Positions 44,538 to 55,005 of a stretch of 64,000 nucleotides of DNA are shown here, piece by piece. A program made the position numbers and the translations under genes. The DNA is taken from the NCBI RefSeq assembly GCF_003606285.1, contig NZ_CP028884.1, positions 868,001 to 932,000 of the forward strand. Direction: 5' to 3'. The first letter of the stretch is position 1. Every line of letters begins with the position of its first letter. The DNA comes from Borrelia turcica IST7. Lineage in GTDB: Bacteria > Spirochaetota > Spirochaetia > Borreliales > Borreliaceae. The notes under the pieces were generated by a model. It was not told where the DNA came from, ran no database searches, and saw nothing but the letters and a program-made list of their open reading frames with translations.

Positions 44538-46988
44538 ATGGATATTAGTAAGGAAGATTTTAAAATAAGTTTTAATAGAAATTTGAAATGTTATTATCAA
44601 GTTGACAGTGTTAAAGATTTATCTGATATTGAGCTTTATAATTGTTTTTCAAGAACAGTGATTGATTACTTTTTGGAAAAGTGGGCCGATACTAAATTAG
44701 ATTTTGATAAAAAACGAGAAAAAAAAGTGTGTTATCTTTCTGCTGAGTTTTTAGTAGGTAGATTTTTAAGTAATACTTTAATTAACATGGGCTCTTTTGA
44801 TGTTGTAAAGTCATTAGCAGATGAATTTGGTATTGATTTTAATGAGCTTGAAAACATAGAAATTGATGCAGGTTTGGGTAATGGTGGACTTGGAAGACTT
44901 GCTGCTTGTTTTTTAGAGTCTCTTTCAACACTTGATTATCCTGCTTTGGGATATGGAATAAAGTATAGGTATGGAATTTTTAAACAGAGTTTTGTTGATG
45001 GATATCAGGTCGAAGAACCTGACAAGTGGAGTGAATATGAGTACCCTTGGATTATTAAAAATGTAAGTAGAGTATATGATATTAGTTTTGGAGGTCATAT
45101 TGAAATTGAGCGAGATTTGGCTGGCAATGAAATTTTTACACATAAAAATCCGTATATTGTTAATGCAATAGCTTATGATGCTCCTATAGTTGGATATGAT
45201 TCAAAAACAATAAATACTTTAAGATTATGGGAAGCTTATGCGAAGGATGGTTTTGATTTAAGCTTGTTTAACGATATGCAATATCTTGATGCTTCTAGAA
45301 AGGAAATGGAAGTATCAAATATTACTAAAATACTTTATCCAAATGATGAGGATCTTGCGGGTAAATTTTTAAGGCTTAGACAACAGTACTTTTTTTGTAG
45401 TGCTTCAATTCAAGATGTAATACATGATTTTAAGAAGCATTATAGTAGTGATCTTAAGAGACTACCGGAATATGTAGTTTTTCAGCTTAATGATACTCAT
45501 CCTGTTGTTGCAATTCCTGAATTAATGAGAATTTTGATTGACAAGGAAAAATTTGATTGGAAATTGGCATGGAAGATTACAAGGCAATGTTTTGCTTATA
45601 CTAATCATACAGTTTTAGCAGAGGCACTTGAGAAGTGGCCTTTGCGTATGTTCTCGGAACTTTTACCTCGAATTTATCAGATAATTCAGGAAATAAATAA
45701 AAGATTTGTTGAAGAAATAGAAGCTAAAAATAGAATGGGCTCTAATTTTGTTTATGATGATTATTTAATAATAAATAATGGTGTAATTAATATGGCATGG
45801 CTTGCAATTCATTCATGTTTTTCTGTTAATGGAGTTGCTAAATTACACACAGAAATATTGACAGAAAATGAACTTAAACATTGGTATGCTCTTTATCCTG
45901 AGAAATTTAATAACAAAACTAATGGTGTAACGCAGAGAAGATGGCTATTGCTTGCAAATCCTAGACTGTCAAAGTTAGTAAGTTCTAAAATAGGCCATTC
46001 TTGGGTTAAGAATTTTGACGATATTGAAAAGTTTTTAGTCTTTAAAGACGATAAAGATGTGATTTCTTCTTTAAGAAAGGTAAAACAGGAGAATAAGGTA
46101 GACTTTTCTAATCTTATTTATCGTGAATTGGGAATTAAAATAGATCCTAATTCGATTTTTGATGTTCAAATAAAAAGACTTCATGAATATAAGAGACAGG
46201 TTTTAAATGCTTTACATATTTTATATCTTTACAACCAGTTAAAAAGAGATAAAAATTTTTATGTTTATCCTCGAACTTTTATTTTTGGAGCAAAGGCTGC
46301 ACCAGGTTATAGGATGGCTAAAAATATTATTAAGTTTATTAATGATATTGCAAATAAAGTAAACAATGATCCTGATGTTAATAACAAGATTAAGGTTGTT
46401 TTTATTCCAAATTATAATGTTTCTTGGGCAGAGAAAATTATTTCAGCATCGGATGTTTCTGAACAGATTTCTTTGGCAGGAAAAGAAGCTTCAGGGACAA
46501 GTAATATGAAGTTTATGATGAATGGAGCTTTGACTCTAGGAACTATGGATGGGGCTAATGTTGAGATTTATGAGCAGGTAGGGGATGAGCATATGTTTAT
46601 ATTTGGCTTAAGAAAAGATGAGGTTATGAAATATAATAAAAATCATTCTTATATACCTAGTTCTGTTTTACAGAGTGACCCTGAGCTTTCTGAGATTATT
46701 AATGGTATGGTTGATGGAAGTCTTTTTAAGGGACATTATGAAGTTTATAAAGAAATACATGATAGTTTACTTTATGAGTCTTATGGAGGTTCTCCAGATA
46801 GATACTTTGTGTTAAAAGATTTTAGAAGTTATGTTAATGCCCAAAAATTAGTTGAATCTAAATATAAAGACTCAGATTCTTGGTTCTCTTCTTCTTTAGT
46901 TAATATAGCTAAAAGTTCTATATTCTCATCAGATAGGACTATTGAGGATTATGTTAAAGATATATGGAAATTGAAAAGACTGCATTAG
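44538..46988 (+). CDS. glgP: glycogen/maltodextrin phosphorylase
   Basis: A full-length 816-residue GT35 phosphorylase that releases glucose-1-phosphate from alpha-1,4-glucans. Conserved regions include AGLGNGGLGRLAACFLES, QLNDTHPVVAIPELMRIL, NGVTQRRWLLLANP and the PLP-binding EASGTSNMKFMMNGALTLG (Lys near 657). GGTGGAGG precedes the ATG, and it follows cutC by 26 bases. Its product could enter glycolysis through the phosphoglucomutase encoded at 53175. I do not recall this gene in Lyme-group chromosomes. Confidence 0.94.
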   Translation: MDISKEDFKISFNRNLKCYYQVDSVKDLSDIELYNCFSRTVIDYFLEKWADTKLDFDKKREKKVCYLSAEFLVGRFLSNTLINMGSFDVVKSLADEFGIDFNELENIEIDAGLGNGGLGRLAACFLESLSTLDYPALGYGIKYRYGIFKQSFVDGYQVEEPDKWSEYEYPWIIKNVSRVYDISFGGHIEIERDLAGNEIFTHKNPYIVNAIAYDAPIVGYDSKTINTLRLWEAYAKDGFDLSLFNDMQYLDASRKEMEVSNITKILYPNDEDLAGKFLRLRQQYFFCSASIQDVIHDFKKHYSSDLKRLPEYVVFQLNDTHPVVAIPELMRILIDKEKFDWKLAWKITRQCFAYTNHTVLAEALEKWPLRMFSELLPRIYQIIQEINKRFVEEIEAKNRMGSNFVYDDYLIINNGVINMAWLAIHSCFSVNGVAKLHTEILTENELKHWYALYPEKFNNKTNGVTQRRWLLLANPRLSKLVSSKIGHSWVKNFDDIEKFLVFKDDKDVISSLRKVKQENKVDFSNLIYRELGIKIDPNSIFDVQIKRLHEYKRQVLNALHILYLYNQLKRDKNFYVYPRTFIFGAKAAPGYRMAKNIIKFINDIANKVNNDPDVNNKIKVVFIPNYNVSWAEKIISASDVSEQISLAGKEASGTSNMKFMMNGALTLGTMDGANVEIYEQVGDEHMFIFGLRKDEVMKYNKNHSYIPSSVLQSDPELSEIINGMVDGSLFKGHYEVYKEIHDSLLYESYGGSPDRYFVLKDFRSYVNAQKLVESKYKDSDSWFSSSLVNIAKSSIFSSDRTIEDYVKDIWKLKRLH

Positions 46989-47002
46989 TAGTGTAGTCTT
47001 TT
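46974..47002. terminator. bidirectional terminator between glgP and the convergent lipoprotein
   Basis: AAAAGACTGCA and TGTAGTCTTTT form an 11-bp stem (one G-U pair) with a 7-base loop. T-rich sequence follows on the right and the mirror A run on the left, so it could stop both convergent transcripts. It overlaps the last codons of glgP. Confidence 0.8.
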
Positions 47003-47820
47003 TATTCTTCTTGTTTTTTTGAAAGTAGAGTTGATACAAATTCTTTAACGCTTGTCTTTTCAACCTTAAATTCAAGTTCTACAGTGTGCTTGTCTTGTAT
47101 CTTAGAGTTTATAGGACTTGAAATTATTATTTTTGTTGTACTTTCTAGGAGAGTTGGTATTAGTTTCTTTGATAAAATGGATAGTATTGTGGGATTGTTA
47201 GTTTTTAAATAAGCTTTTAAATTATAGTCAATGTCGTTTACACTATTTGCAATAAGAGTTGCACTATAGAAGGGAATTAAATTTTTTTTGTTTATATTAT
47301 TTGGTATTAATAAAGCAATGTCTTTAATCCAAAGGAACATTTCATTTTTTTCAAGTATATCGATTTGTGTTGTTAATATATTTTCGTTTTTGTGTGTTAT
47401 TTCTTTTTGATTTATTAGAAGCCCGATTTTGTCTTTAGTGGGAGTGATATATATATTTGAGTTTTTAATCTTCCATTTTGGATTTGTCAATAAGTTACCT
47501 TTAGGTTCAAAGTTTGAATTATTTTGCATTCCCCAGAAAATATTTTTGGGAAAAGTGCCTGTTATTACTGAAGAAAAGCTTTCTGGATTTTTTGTGTAAC
47601 TTAAATATAGATTGCCAAAGGAATTAACTCCGATTTTGTGCTTAAAGCTTAAGTCATCATAGATAAATCTGTTCTTAGATAGGTCTATGTAAGCGTATAT
47701 ATCTGAAGAGGGATCTAGCAACATGATTGAGGATATTTTATTTTTAGGTGAGTAGTAAGTTAAGGTTGAACATCCTACAAAAAAAATGATTGTGAAAATT
47801 TGAGTAACTAACTTGAGCAT
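47002..47820 (-). CDS. lipoprotein of unknown function
   Basis: A 272-residue protein. The signal peptide ends FTIIFFVGC, with Cys17 as the likely lipidated residue. The mature chain is mixed beta and helix with no recognised motif. It begins 13 bases inside the end of ileS, so it is translated as the last cistron of the pgm-clpC-ileS operon. The homologous position in B. burgdorferi holds a hypothetical protein as I recall it. Confidence 0.7.
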   Translation of the reverse strand: MLKLVTQIFTIIFFVGCSTLTYYSPKNKISSIMLLDPSSDIYAYIDLSKNRFIYDDLSFKHKIGVNSFGNLYLSYTKNPESFSSVITGTFPKNIFWGMQNNSNFEPKGNLLTNPKWKIKNSNIYITPTKDKIGLLINQKEITHKNENILTTQIDILEKNEMFLWIKDIALLIPNNINKKNLIPFYSATLIANSVNDIDYNLKAYLKTNNPTILSILSKKLIPTLLESTTKIIISSPINSKIQDKHTVELEFKVEKTSVKEFVSTLLSKKQEE

Positions 47821-50800
47821 TTTTCAATGCCTATCATTATTTCTATGTCATCATCAAGCTCTACCTTTGTTATTGCTTTTTCTTTATTTGCTTCTATTTT
47901 TAATGTTAGTGTTTCAGATTTAATATAGCTTTCAAATTTACTTATTATTTTTCTTAATGTTTCATTGTTATCTGTATATAATATTATTCGGTCACTAACA
48001 TTAAATTTATTTTCTTTTCTTAAGTTTTGAACTTTTCTTATAAATTCTCTTGATAATCCTTCTAAATACAACTCTTCTGTTATTAGTGAATCTAATCCAA
48101 TTGTAATAGAGTCTTCATTTATTACTTTTAGATTTTCTTTTTCTTTTCTCTCTAATATTATGTCTTTTATTGTAATATCATATGTATTTTCTTCTATTTG
48201 AATAATATGTGTATTGCCGTTTATTATTTGTAATATAGTCTCGTTTTCTAGCTTCATTATTTCTAATGACACAGCTTTCATGTTTTTACCAAGTTTACTT
48301 CCAAGTTCTCTAAAATTGGCTTTTGCCCTATAAGTAACAAGTTCTTCTTCATTTGATTTTATTTTTATTTCTTTTGCATTTATTTCTTCAAGTATTATTT
48401 CTTGCATTTCATGTAGTATTTCTTGTTCTTTTTGGTTCTTAGTAACAACATAGATTGTGCTTATGGGTTTTCGTATTTTGATGTCATGAGAGGCTCTAAG
48501 TGCCCTTGCAATTGATACTACTTTTCTTGTAAAGTTCATTTTGTCTTCAAGATCTTGCTTTATAAGTTCTTTAATCTCTTTTGGGTATTCGTTTAGGTGA
48601 ATTGATTCTTTTTCAGCTGTTGTCTTTAAATTTTGATAAATGTTTTCTGTTACAAAAGGAATAAATGGTGCAAGCATTAACATCAAATTTTTTAGTGCAT
48701 AATATAAAGTTTCATAAGCATCTTGTTTATCAGTATCATTCTCAGATTTCCAAAATCTTCTTCTTGATCTTCTTATGTACCAATTGTTTAGTTTATCAAT
48801 GAATTCAAGAAGTTCGTCTATTGCTTTTGTTAAATTATATTTATCTATTTCTTCATTTAATATTTTCTTCAAACTTTCAATTTCACTAATTATCCATTGA
48901 TCAAGGATATTATTTTTGTATAAATTGAGGCTACCATTAACTTCAAATTTATCAATTATTGCATAAGTTATAAAAAAAGAATAAGCATTCCAAATAGGTA
49001 TGATGATATTCTTAAGAACATCTCTAACCCCATCATCACTGTACTTTAAATCATCAGCTCTTACTACGGGACTCATTATTAGGTAAAGTCTTAAAGCGTC
49101 AGCTCCAAATGTGTTTATTACTTCCATTGGATCTGTATAATTTCTAAGGGATTTTGACATTTTTTTCCCATCACTAGATAATACAAGTCCATTGACTATT
49201 ACATTTTTAAAAGCCGTGTTTTCAAAAAGTGCAGTTCCTAATATTGTTAGTGTATAAAACCATCCTCTTGTTTGGTCTAGGCCTTCTGCAATAAAGTCTG
49301 CAGGAAAAATATTATTTAAATTATCTTTATTTGTAAATGGATAATGATTACTTGCATAAGGCATTGACCCAGATTCAAACCAGCAGTCTAAAACTTCACT
49401 TGTACGGATGTATATGCCACCATATTCACTGGGCCAAGTTATTTTATCAATTTTGTCCTTATGTAGGTCACTTATCTTTTGTCCAGAATATCTTTCAAGT
49501 TCTTCTTTAGAACCTATACATATTTTATTTCCTGACTTTGAACAAACCCAAACTGGTATTGGATTTCCCCAAAATCTATTTCTGCTTATTGCCCAATCTC
49601 TTGCATTTTCCAGCCATTTCCCAAATCTTCCTTTTTTTAAATGAGAAGGCATCCAGTTAATCTTTTCATTTGATTTTATAAGTTTTTCTTTTATTGCTTC
49701 AATATTTACAAACCATGAACTTACAGGTCTGTAAATTAAGGGTGAATTCGTTCTATAGCAAAATGGGTATCTGTGCAGGAAATTTTCTCTTTTAAAAATG
49801 AGATTCATTGATTTTAGTTGTTCTATTATTTTTTTGTCTGCATCTTTAACAAATAAGCCTTCGAAATCTTTTACTTCGTCTGTGAATCTGCATTCGGCAT
49901 CTATAGGAGTTACTATATCAACTTTTGTGTTGCGTTTAAGTATTTGATAATCTTCTTCTCCAAATGGTGCAATGTGTACTATACCCGTTCCATCATTAGT
50001 TGTAACATATTCTGCTGTGTGAACTCTAAAAGCTCCTTTGTTTCGTTGTTTTATAAAATAGTCAAATACAGGCTCATATTCTATGCCAACAATATGCTCG
50101 CCTTTAAATTGTTCTAGTACTGTATATGTTTTTTCACACTTGTAATAGTGATTTAATCTGTTTGTTCCAATTATTAAAGTTTCATCTCTTTCTTTATCAA
50201 ATATTTTAGAATATTCTATATTACTACCAACGGCAATTCCAAGATTTGTAGGTAATGTCCAGGGAGTTGTTGTCCATGCAAGTAGGTATTCATTCTTGTC
50301 TTTTATTTTGAACTTGATAGTGAGTGATGGATCGTTAACTTCCTTGTATTCGCCAAGATTTACCTCGAAATTTGAGAGCGGAGTTGCAAGTTTTGGGGAG
50401 TATGGCAGTACATAATAACTTTCATAAATTAAACCTTTATCATAAAGAGTCTTAAATACCCACCATACAGATTCCATGAAGCTTGTGTCCATTGTTTTAT
50501 AATTTTTTTCAAAGTCTACCCATCTACCTAATCTTGAAATAGTCTTTTCCCATTCTTTTGTATATTTAAGAACTATATTTCTGCATTCTTCATTGAATCT
50601 TTCAACTCCATATTGTTCTATTTCATGTCTTCCAGAAATTCCTAAAGATTTCTCAACTTCATATTCTACAGGCAAACCATGAGTATCCCATCCAAAGTTT
50701 CTCTTAACATATTTTCCTTTCATTGTCTTGTATCTTGGAATTATGTCTTTAATTGTATTTGGAACAAAATGACCAAAGTGAGGAAGTCCTGTTGCAAAAG

Positions 50801-50942
50801 GAGGACCATCATAAAATGTAAACTCTTCACAACCTATTCTCTGTTGCACAGATTTTTCAAAAATTTTATTATCATTCCAAAATTTTAATATTTTCTCTTC
50901 TATCTTAGGAAAATCTACTTTGCTATCTACATTCTTAAACAT
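47808..50942 (-). CDS. ileS: isoleucyl-tRNA synthetase
   Basis: A class I synthetase of 1044 residues. The HIGH-type motif is GLPHFGH (residues 52-58) in the context YDGPPFATG, and KMSKS appears in [14 protein letters not shown] (near 592). The editing domain lies between. There is no C-terminal Cys4 zinc finger, and the sequence around the HIGH motif plus [15 protein letters not shown] resembles the eukaryote-like (type 2) IleRS. This type is often less sensitive to mupirocin and has moved between lineages. It starts 11 bases after clpC. Confidence 0.95.
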   Translation of the reverse strand: MFKNVDSKVDFPKIEEKILKFWNDNKIFEKSVQQRIGCEEFTFYDGPPFATGLPHFGHFVPNTIKDIIPRYKTMKGKYVKRNFGWDTHGLPVEYEVEKSLGISGRHEIEQYGVERFNEECRNIVLKYTKEWEKTISRLGRWVDFEKNYKTMDTSFMESVWWVFKTLYDKGLIYESYYVLPYSPKLATPLSNFEVNLGEYKEVNDPSLTIKFKIKDKNEYLLAWTTTPWTLPTNLGIAVGSNIEYSKIFDKERDETLIIGTNRLNHYYKCEKTYTVLEQFKGEHIVGIEYEPVFDYFIKQRNKGAFRVHTAEYVTTNDGTGIVHIAPFGEEDYQILKRNTKVDIVTPIDAECRFTDEVKDFEGLFVKDADKKIIEQLKSMNLIFKRENFLHRYPFCYRTNSPLIYRPVSSWFVNIEAIKEKLIKSNEKINWMPSHLKKGRFGKWLENARDWAISRNRFWGNPIPVWVCSKSGNKICIGSKEELERYSGQKISDLHKDKIDKITWPSEYGGIYIRTSEVLDCWFESGSMPYASNHYPFTNKDNLNNIFPADFIAEGLDQTRGWFYTLTILGTALFENTAFKNVIVNGLVLSSDGKKMSKSLRNYTDPMEVINTFGADALRLYLIMSPVVRADDLKYSDDGVRDVLKNIIIPIWNAYSFFITYAIIDKFEVNGSLNLYKNNILDQWIISEIESLKKILNEEIDKYNLTKAIDELLEFIDKLNNWYIRRSRRRFWKSENDTDKQDAYETLYYALKNLMLMLAPFIPFVTENIYQNLKTTAEKESIHLNEYPKEIKELIKQDLEDKMNFTRKVVSIARALRASHDIKIRKPISTIYVVTKNQKEQEILHEMQEIILEEINAKEIKIKSNEEELVTYRAKANFRELGSKLGKNMKAVSLEIMKLENETILQIINGNTHIIQIEENTYDITIKDIILERKEKENLKVINEDSITIGLDSLITEELYLEGLSREFIRKVQNLRKENKFNVSDRIILYTDNNETLRKIISKFESYIKSETLTLKIEANKEKAITKVELDDDIEIMIGIEKCSS

Positions 50943-50953
50943 AAAATTTCCTT

Positions 50954-53179
50954 TTATTCTATTTTTATATTACTTTTCTCTAAGTGTATTTTTATTAGAT
51001 TAATAGTGGGGGTTTTGAAAATTTTATTAATAATTTTTTCTTCTATTTCTTCTTTTATTGCATTTAAGATACTTCTTGCGCCAGAGTTTTTGTCATAAAA
51101 AGTTTTAATTATATGATTTTTAAGAGTTTCATCCATTTCTATTTTAATATTTTTAGAATGAAATTTTTCAATAAGCTCTTTACAATAATTATTGTAGATT
51201 ATTTTGACATCTTCTTCTTGTAAGGTATTAAGTATTATTTTTTTTTGTATTTTATCTAATAGAGTTGATTTAAATCGTTTTTTAAGTTCATTGTTTATTT
51301 CGCTTTTAATATTTATATTATTATCTGTTTTGCTAAATCCAATACTTCCTTGTCCGAGAAGTATTTTAGAGCCAATAGATGTAGTAAGAACAAAAATGGC
51401 ATTTTTAAAAGATATTTTGTTTTCTTGGCTGTCAATAAGCTCACCATGTTCAATTATTCGTTCAATTATATTAAGCACTGAATTGTGAGCATTTTCGATA
51501 TTTTCAAATATAATAAAGGATTTAGGATAATGTTTTAGTCTATTAATTAATAATCCTCCATCAGCATATCCTACATATCCCGGATTTGTTCCTATTAATT
51601 TTGAAATAGAATTTTCTTCTCTATATTCTGACATATCTAGCTTTAATATTGAATTTTTATCTTCCATAATGATATTTGATACTTCGTCTGCTAGCATTGT
51701 CTTTCCACTTCCGCTTGAGCCTATAAGTAGTGTTGATGTTAAAGGTTTGCAGTTATCATTTATTTCAAGTTTTGTTTTAACTATTTCTCTAAGAATCTCA
51801 TTTATAGCACGGTCTTGGCCAATTATTTTTTCTCTTATTCGTATTTCTGCTTCTTTAAGTGTGTCAATTTCTTCTTTAATGTTAGATTTTGTTTTAATAT
51901 CTAACATTGCATCCGTTACTCTTTTAATGTCTTCGGCATTGATTACCTTGCATGTTGTCTCTTGTTTTTTGTTAGCTCCAGCAATATCAATTAGATCAAT
52001 TGCTTTGTCAGGAAATCTTTTATTAATTAGATATTTTGAGGATAAGTAGATGACATTTTCAATGGCTTCCTTTTTGTAAGTGACACCATGATAAGTTTCA
52101 AAATTTTTTATTATGTTATTAAGAATATTTAGAGTTTCTTTTTCATTGGGTTCTTTTATTGATATTGTTTGAAATCTTCGGATAAATGCTTTGTCTTTAG
52201 CAATATGCTTCCTATATTCATCATAAGTTGTTGCTCCTATAATTTGTATTTCAGAGCGAGACAATGCGGGTTTTAAAATATTTGATGCATCAAGAGCACC
52301 TTCAGAATTTCCAGCTCCCATTAGCGTATGTATTTCGTCAATGAAGATTATTGTATCTTTATTATTTTTAATGGATTTAATTATATTATTTAGTCTCTCT
52401 TCGAATTCACCCCTATATTTTGTTCCTGATACTAAGTCAGAAGTATCAATTTTAAGTATTACTTTGTTTTGTAATTTACTTTTTATTTCTTTATTTGCAA
52501 TCTTTATTGCGAGTCCTTCAACTATTGCTGTTTTTCCAATTCCAGGTTCTCCTATTAAGATTGTGCTGTTTTTATTTCTTCTTTCAAGTATGTTGATTAG
52601 TGCTTGGATTTCCTTCTCACGCCCAATTAAAGGTTCAAGCTTATTTTCCTTTGCAAGTGTTGTTAAATTTTTAACATATTTTCCAATTTCAAAGTTGTCG
52701 TTCTCAAGTCTTATTTCATCTTCAAATTCTTTATATGTTTCAATTAGTCTTATTTTATCTATGTTTGTTATTATATTTTCTTCATTAAAGCCAAAACTTA
52801 ATTTATTGAGTTTATATTTTTTTAGTAATTTTTTTGTTTTTAATATTAGATAAAAAATTTCTTTTATCCCTATTGAAGTTTTAGGCTTAAATTCTTTTTT
52901 TGCTTTTTCAATGAGAAGGAAAACTTCTCTATTTATTTTTGGAATTATAATTTCATTAGGGCTTACTAAAATTTTTTCTAATTTTTCGATTTCATACAAT
53001 GTATCTTGTTTAATATTTTTTAAGGTTTTGGTGTCTATACTTTTTATCTCGGATTTCTTGGGCCGAATAAGAATAGACATTAACAGATGCCAAATTGAAA
53101 CTTCTCTATTTTTGTTTTTTCTAGCAACTTCTTTTGCGGATACTTCAACTAAATTTACTAGGTTTTCTGCTATATTAAT
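50954..53179 (-). CDS. clpC: ClpC/ClpA-type AAA+ unfoldase, apparent ATT start
   Basis: From the first ATG (53080) the protein would have 708 residues, but the frame stays open upstream and encodes a Clp N-domain-like stretch ([13 protein letters not shown] and [13 protein letters not shown]). The only plausible start there is ATT at 53179-53177, ten bases after GGAG and overlapping the pgm stop by 5 bases; that gives 741 residues. D1 is intact: [28 protein letters not shown]2 has Walker A GSSGSGKT but a degenerate Walker B ([10 protein letters not shown] instead of LLDE-E-AH) and LLDKIQ where FLNRID is usual. SIGF may be the ClpP-contact loop. Confidence 0.85.
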   Translation of the reverse strand: MNIAENLVNLVEVSAKEVARKNKNREVSIWHLLMSILIRPKKSEIKSIDTKTLKNIKQDTLYEIEKLEKILVSPNEIIIPKINREVFLLIEKAKKEFKPKTSIGIKEIFYLILKTKKLLKKYKLNKLSFGFNEENIITNIDKIRLIETYKEFEDEIRLENDNFEIGKYVKNLTTLAKENKLEPLIGREKEIQALINILERRNKNSTILIGEPGIGKTAIVEGLAIKIANKEIKSKLQNKVILKIDTSDLVSGTKYRGEFEERLNNIIKSIKNNKDTIIFIDEIHTLMGAGNSEGALDASNILKPALSRSEIQIIGATTYDEYRKHIAKDKAFIRRFQTISIKEPNEKETLNILNNIIKNFETYHGVTYKKEAIENVIYLSSKYLINKRFPDKAIDLIDIAGANKKQETTCKVINAEDIKRVTDAMLDIKTKSNIKEEIDTLKEAEIRIREKIIGQDRAINEILREIVKTKLEINDNCKPLTSTLLIGSSGSGKTMLADEVSNIIMEDKNSILKLDMSEYREENSISKLIGTNPGYVGYADGGLLINRLKHYPKSFIIFENIENAHNSVLNIIERIIEHGELIDSQENKISFKNAIFVLTTSIGSKILLGQGSIGFSKTDNNINIKSEINNELKKRFKSTLLDKIQKKIILNTLQEEDVKIIYNNYCKELIEKFHSKNIKIEMDETLKNHIIKTFYDKNSGARSILNAIKEEIEEKIINKIFKTPTINLIKIHLEKSNIKIE

Positions 53180-54884
53180 ATTTTTCTATCTCCATGTTTA
53201 TGCTATTAATTATATCAAAAATATTGTTTTTTTGTTCGTATCTCGAATATATAGATACATAAAATTTAATTTTTGGTTCTGTACCAGAAGGTCTAACGGT
53301 TATTACGATTTCATTTTCTAATAATAATTTTATTGCGTTAGTGGGGTATTTGTAATCTTCTATTTCATTGACATTTCCGTTAATATCTGTTTCTTTCAAT
53401 GTTTGATAATCTAATTTTTTAATCACCTTAATGCCTGCAAATTCTTTTTGCTTTTCATTTCTGAATTTTGACATTAGTTTTTCTCTTAAATATTCTCCCT
53501 CAGCACCTTTAAGAGTTTTATTGATTGTAAATTCTTCATAATATCCGAATTCTTTGTACATTCCTTGAAGATATTGCTCTATTGTCATTTTATTTTCTTT
53601 AAGAGTAAGCATTAAATCGCAAAAACCTTTGATGGCTGAAAATGCATCTTTGTCTCTAGTTCCATCTCCAATTAAGTATCCATGACTTTCTTCACAACCA
53701 AAAATAAATTTTTTGTTCGGTTCTTTGATTTTCATCTCATCGATTAAGTTTCCTATCCATTTAAATCCTGTATATGTTCTAAATAGTGTTGAATTATATT
53801 TGTGAGCTATTTTATCCAGCATTGGAGTTGTAACAAAAGAAGCTATTGTAAATGCATTTTGAGGATTGCTTTCTCTAGACAATAGGTAATGCATTAAAAT
53901 GCATGCAATTTGATTTCCGTTTAAAATTTTCCATTCTGTGCCGTCATTAAAGGCAAGACCTATCCTATCGGCATCTGGGTCGGTTGCAAATGCAATATCA
54001 CAATTCTCTGTCTTTGCAAATTCTATAACTCTAGACATAGCAATATGATCTTCAGGGTTAGGGTATTTTACTGTAGGAAATTCTGGATCAGGGTTTGTTT
54101 GTGTTGGTTCAGTTAATAGTTCTACTTTACTGCCTTTGAATAGTTCTTTTATTATTGTTCCTCCTACTCCATGCAAAGGAGTATACGCTACTCTTAATTT
54201 TGCTTGCTTACTTTTTTCATTAAAATTGGGAAATTTTTCATTTATTTTTTCTATGTATGGAATATCAATCTCATTGTTAAGTTCTATGATTGATTGATTA
54301 TTTATTCCTTCTTCTTTTGTAATGAGGTGTGCAATGTTGGATACCTTTTGAATTTCGGATATTATAAGGGAGTCATGAGGAGGTATTATTTGAGCCCCTC
54401 CTTTCCAATAAACTTTGTATCCATTGTATTCTTTTGGATTATGACTTGCTGTTATCATTATTCCAATGTCGCATGCTAATTTTATCACTGTATAGGACAA
54501 TTGAGGAGTTGACCTTAGTTGTTTATATATATAAACTTTAAAGCCATTTGATGCAAAAATTTCAGCAGTATCGTAAGCAAATTCTTTTGAGAAATATCTT
54601 GAATCATAGCTTATTGCAACTTTTGGGTTTTTAGTTATTTTAAGAATGTAATTAGCAATTCCTTGGCTTGCTTTTGTAACATTGTAGGTATTCATATAAC
54701 AAGTACCGGCTCCAATGATTCCTCTCATACCAGCGGTGCCAAATTCTAGGTCTTTATAAAATCTATTGAGCAATTCATTTTCATTGTTTTCATTTAGTAA
54801 TTTTATTGCTTCATCTTTAAAGTGTTTGTTTTTTTCAAGAAGGATATATTTTTCTATTCTTTTGAAGAGTTCATTGTTTTTCAT
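53175..54884 (-). CDS. pgm: phosphoglucomutase/phosphomannomutase
   Basis: A 569-residue alpha-D-phosphohexomutase of the long (PGM2-like) type. It has the phosphoserine loop ITASHNPKEYNGYKVYW, the metal loop ATDPDADRIG, the sugar loop GCEESHGYLIGD and the phosphate-binding VRPSGTEPKIKFY. It interconverts hexose-1- and hexose-6-phosphates, so it can take glucose-1-phosphate from GlgP to glycolysis. AAGGAAAATGG precedes the ATG. It is the first gene of the leftward pgm-clpC-ileS operon. Confidence 0.93.
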   Translation of the reverse strand: MKNNELFKRIEKYILLEKNKHFKDEAIKLLNENNENELLNRFYKDLEFGTAGMRGIIGAGTCYMNTYNVTKASQGIANYILKITKNPKVAISYDSRYFSKEFAYDTAEIFASNGFKVYIYKQLRSTPQLSYTVIKLACDIGIMITASHNPKEYNGYKVYWKGGAQIIPPHDSLIISEIQKVSNIAHLITKEEGINNQSIIELNNEIDIPYIEKINEKFPNFNEKSKQAKLRVAYTPLHGVGGTIIKELFKGSKVELLTEPTQTNPDPEFPTVKYPNPEDHIAMSRVIEFAKTENCDIAFATDPDADRIGLAFNDGTEWKILNGNQIACILMHYLLSRESNPQNAFTIASFVTTPMLDKIAHKYNSTLFRTYTGFKWIGNLIDEMKIKEPNKKFIFGCEESHGYLIGDGTRDKDAFSAIKGFCDLMLTLKENKMTIEQYLQGMYKEFGYYEEFTINKTLKGAEGEYLREKLMSKFRNEKQKEFAGIKVIKKLDYQTLKETDINGNVNEIEDYKYPTNAIKLLLENEIVITVRPSGTEPKIKFYVSIYSRYEQKNNIFDIINSINMEIEKY

Positions 54885-55005
54885 ACCATTTTCCTTTATT
54901 TTATATTAAAGAATTTTATATATAAATTATATATATATTATTTTATAGTTTAAACATAAAATAATTGATTAAATTTTACTTGTAATTTTTTTGAGGTCGG
55001 TTTTC
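54885..55005. promoter_or_regulatory. AT-rich divergent control region, pgm/uvrB
   Basis: These 121 bases are almost entirely A and T with alternating TATATA runs. They must hold the leftward promoter of pgm and the rightward promoter of uvrB. TATAAT-like sequence is present on both strands around 54920-54935, but the elements cannot be fixed by eye. Confidence 0.4.

Noticed and set aside
51669-52853. Long antisense open frames over clpC (126 and 170 residues)
   Set aside because: They are hydrophobic, Ser/Leu-rich frames opposite a well-supported AAA+ gene, as expected from the codon bias, with no start signals.
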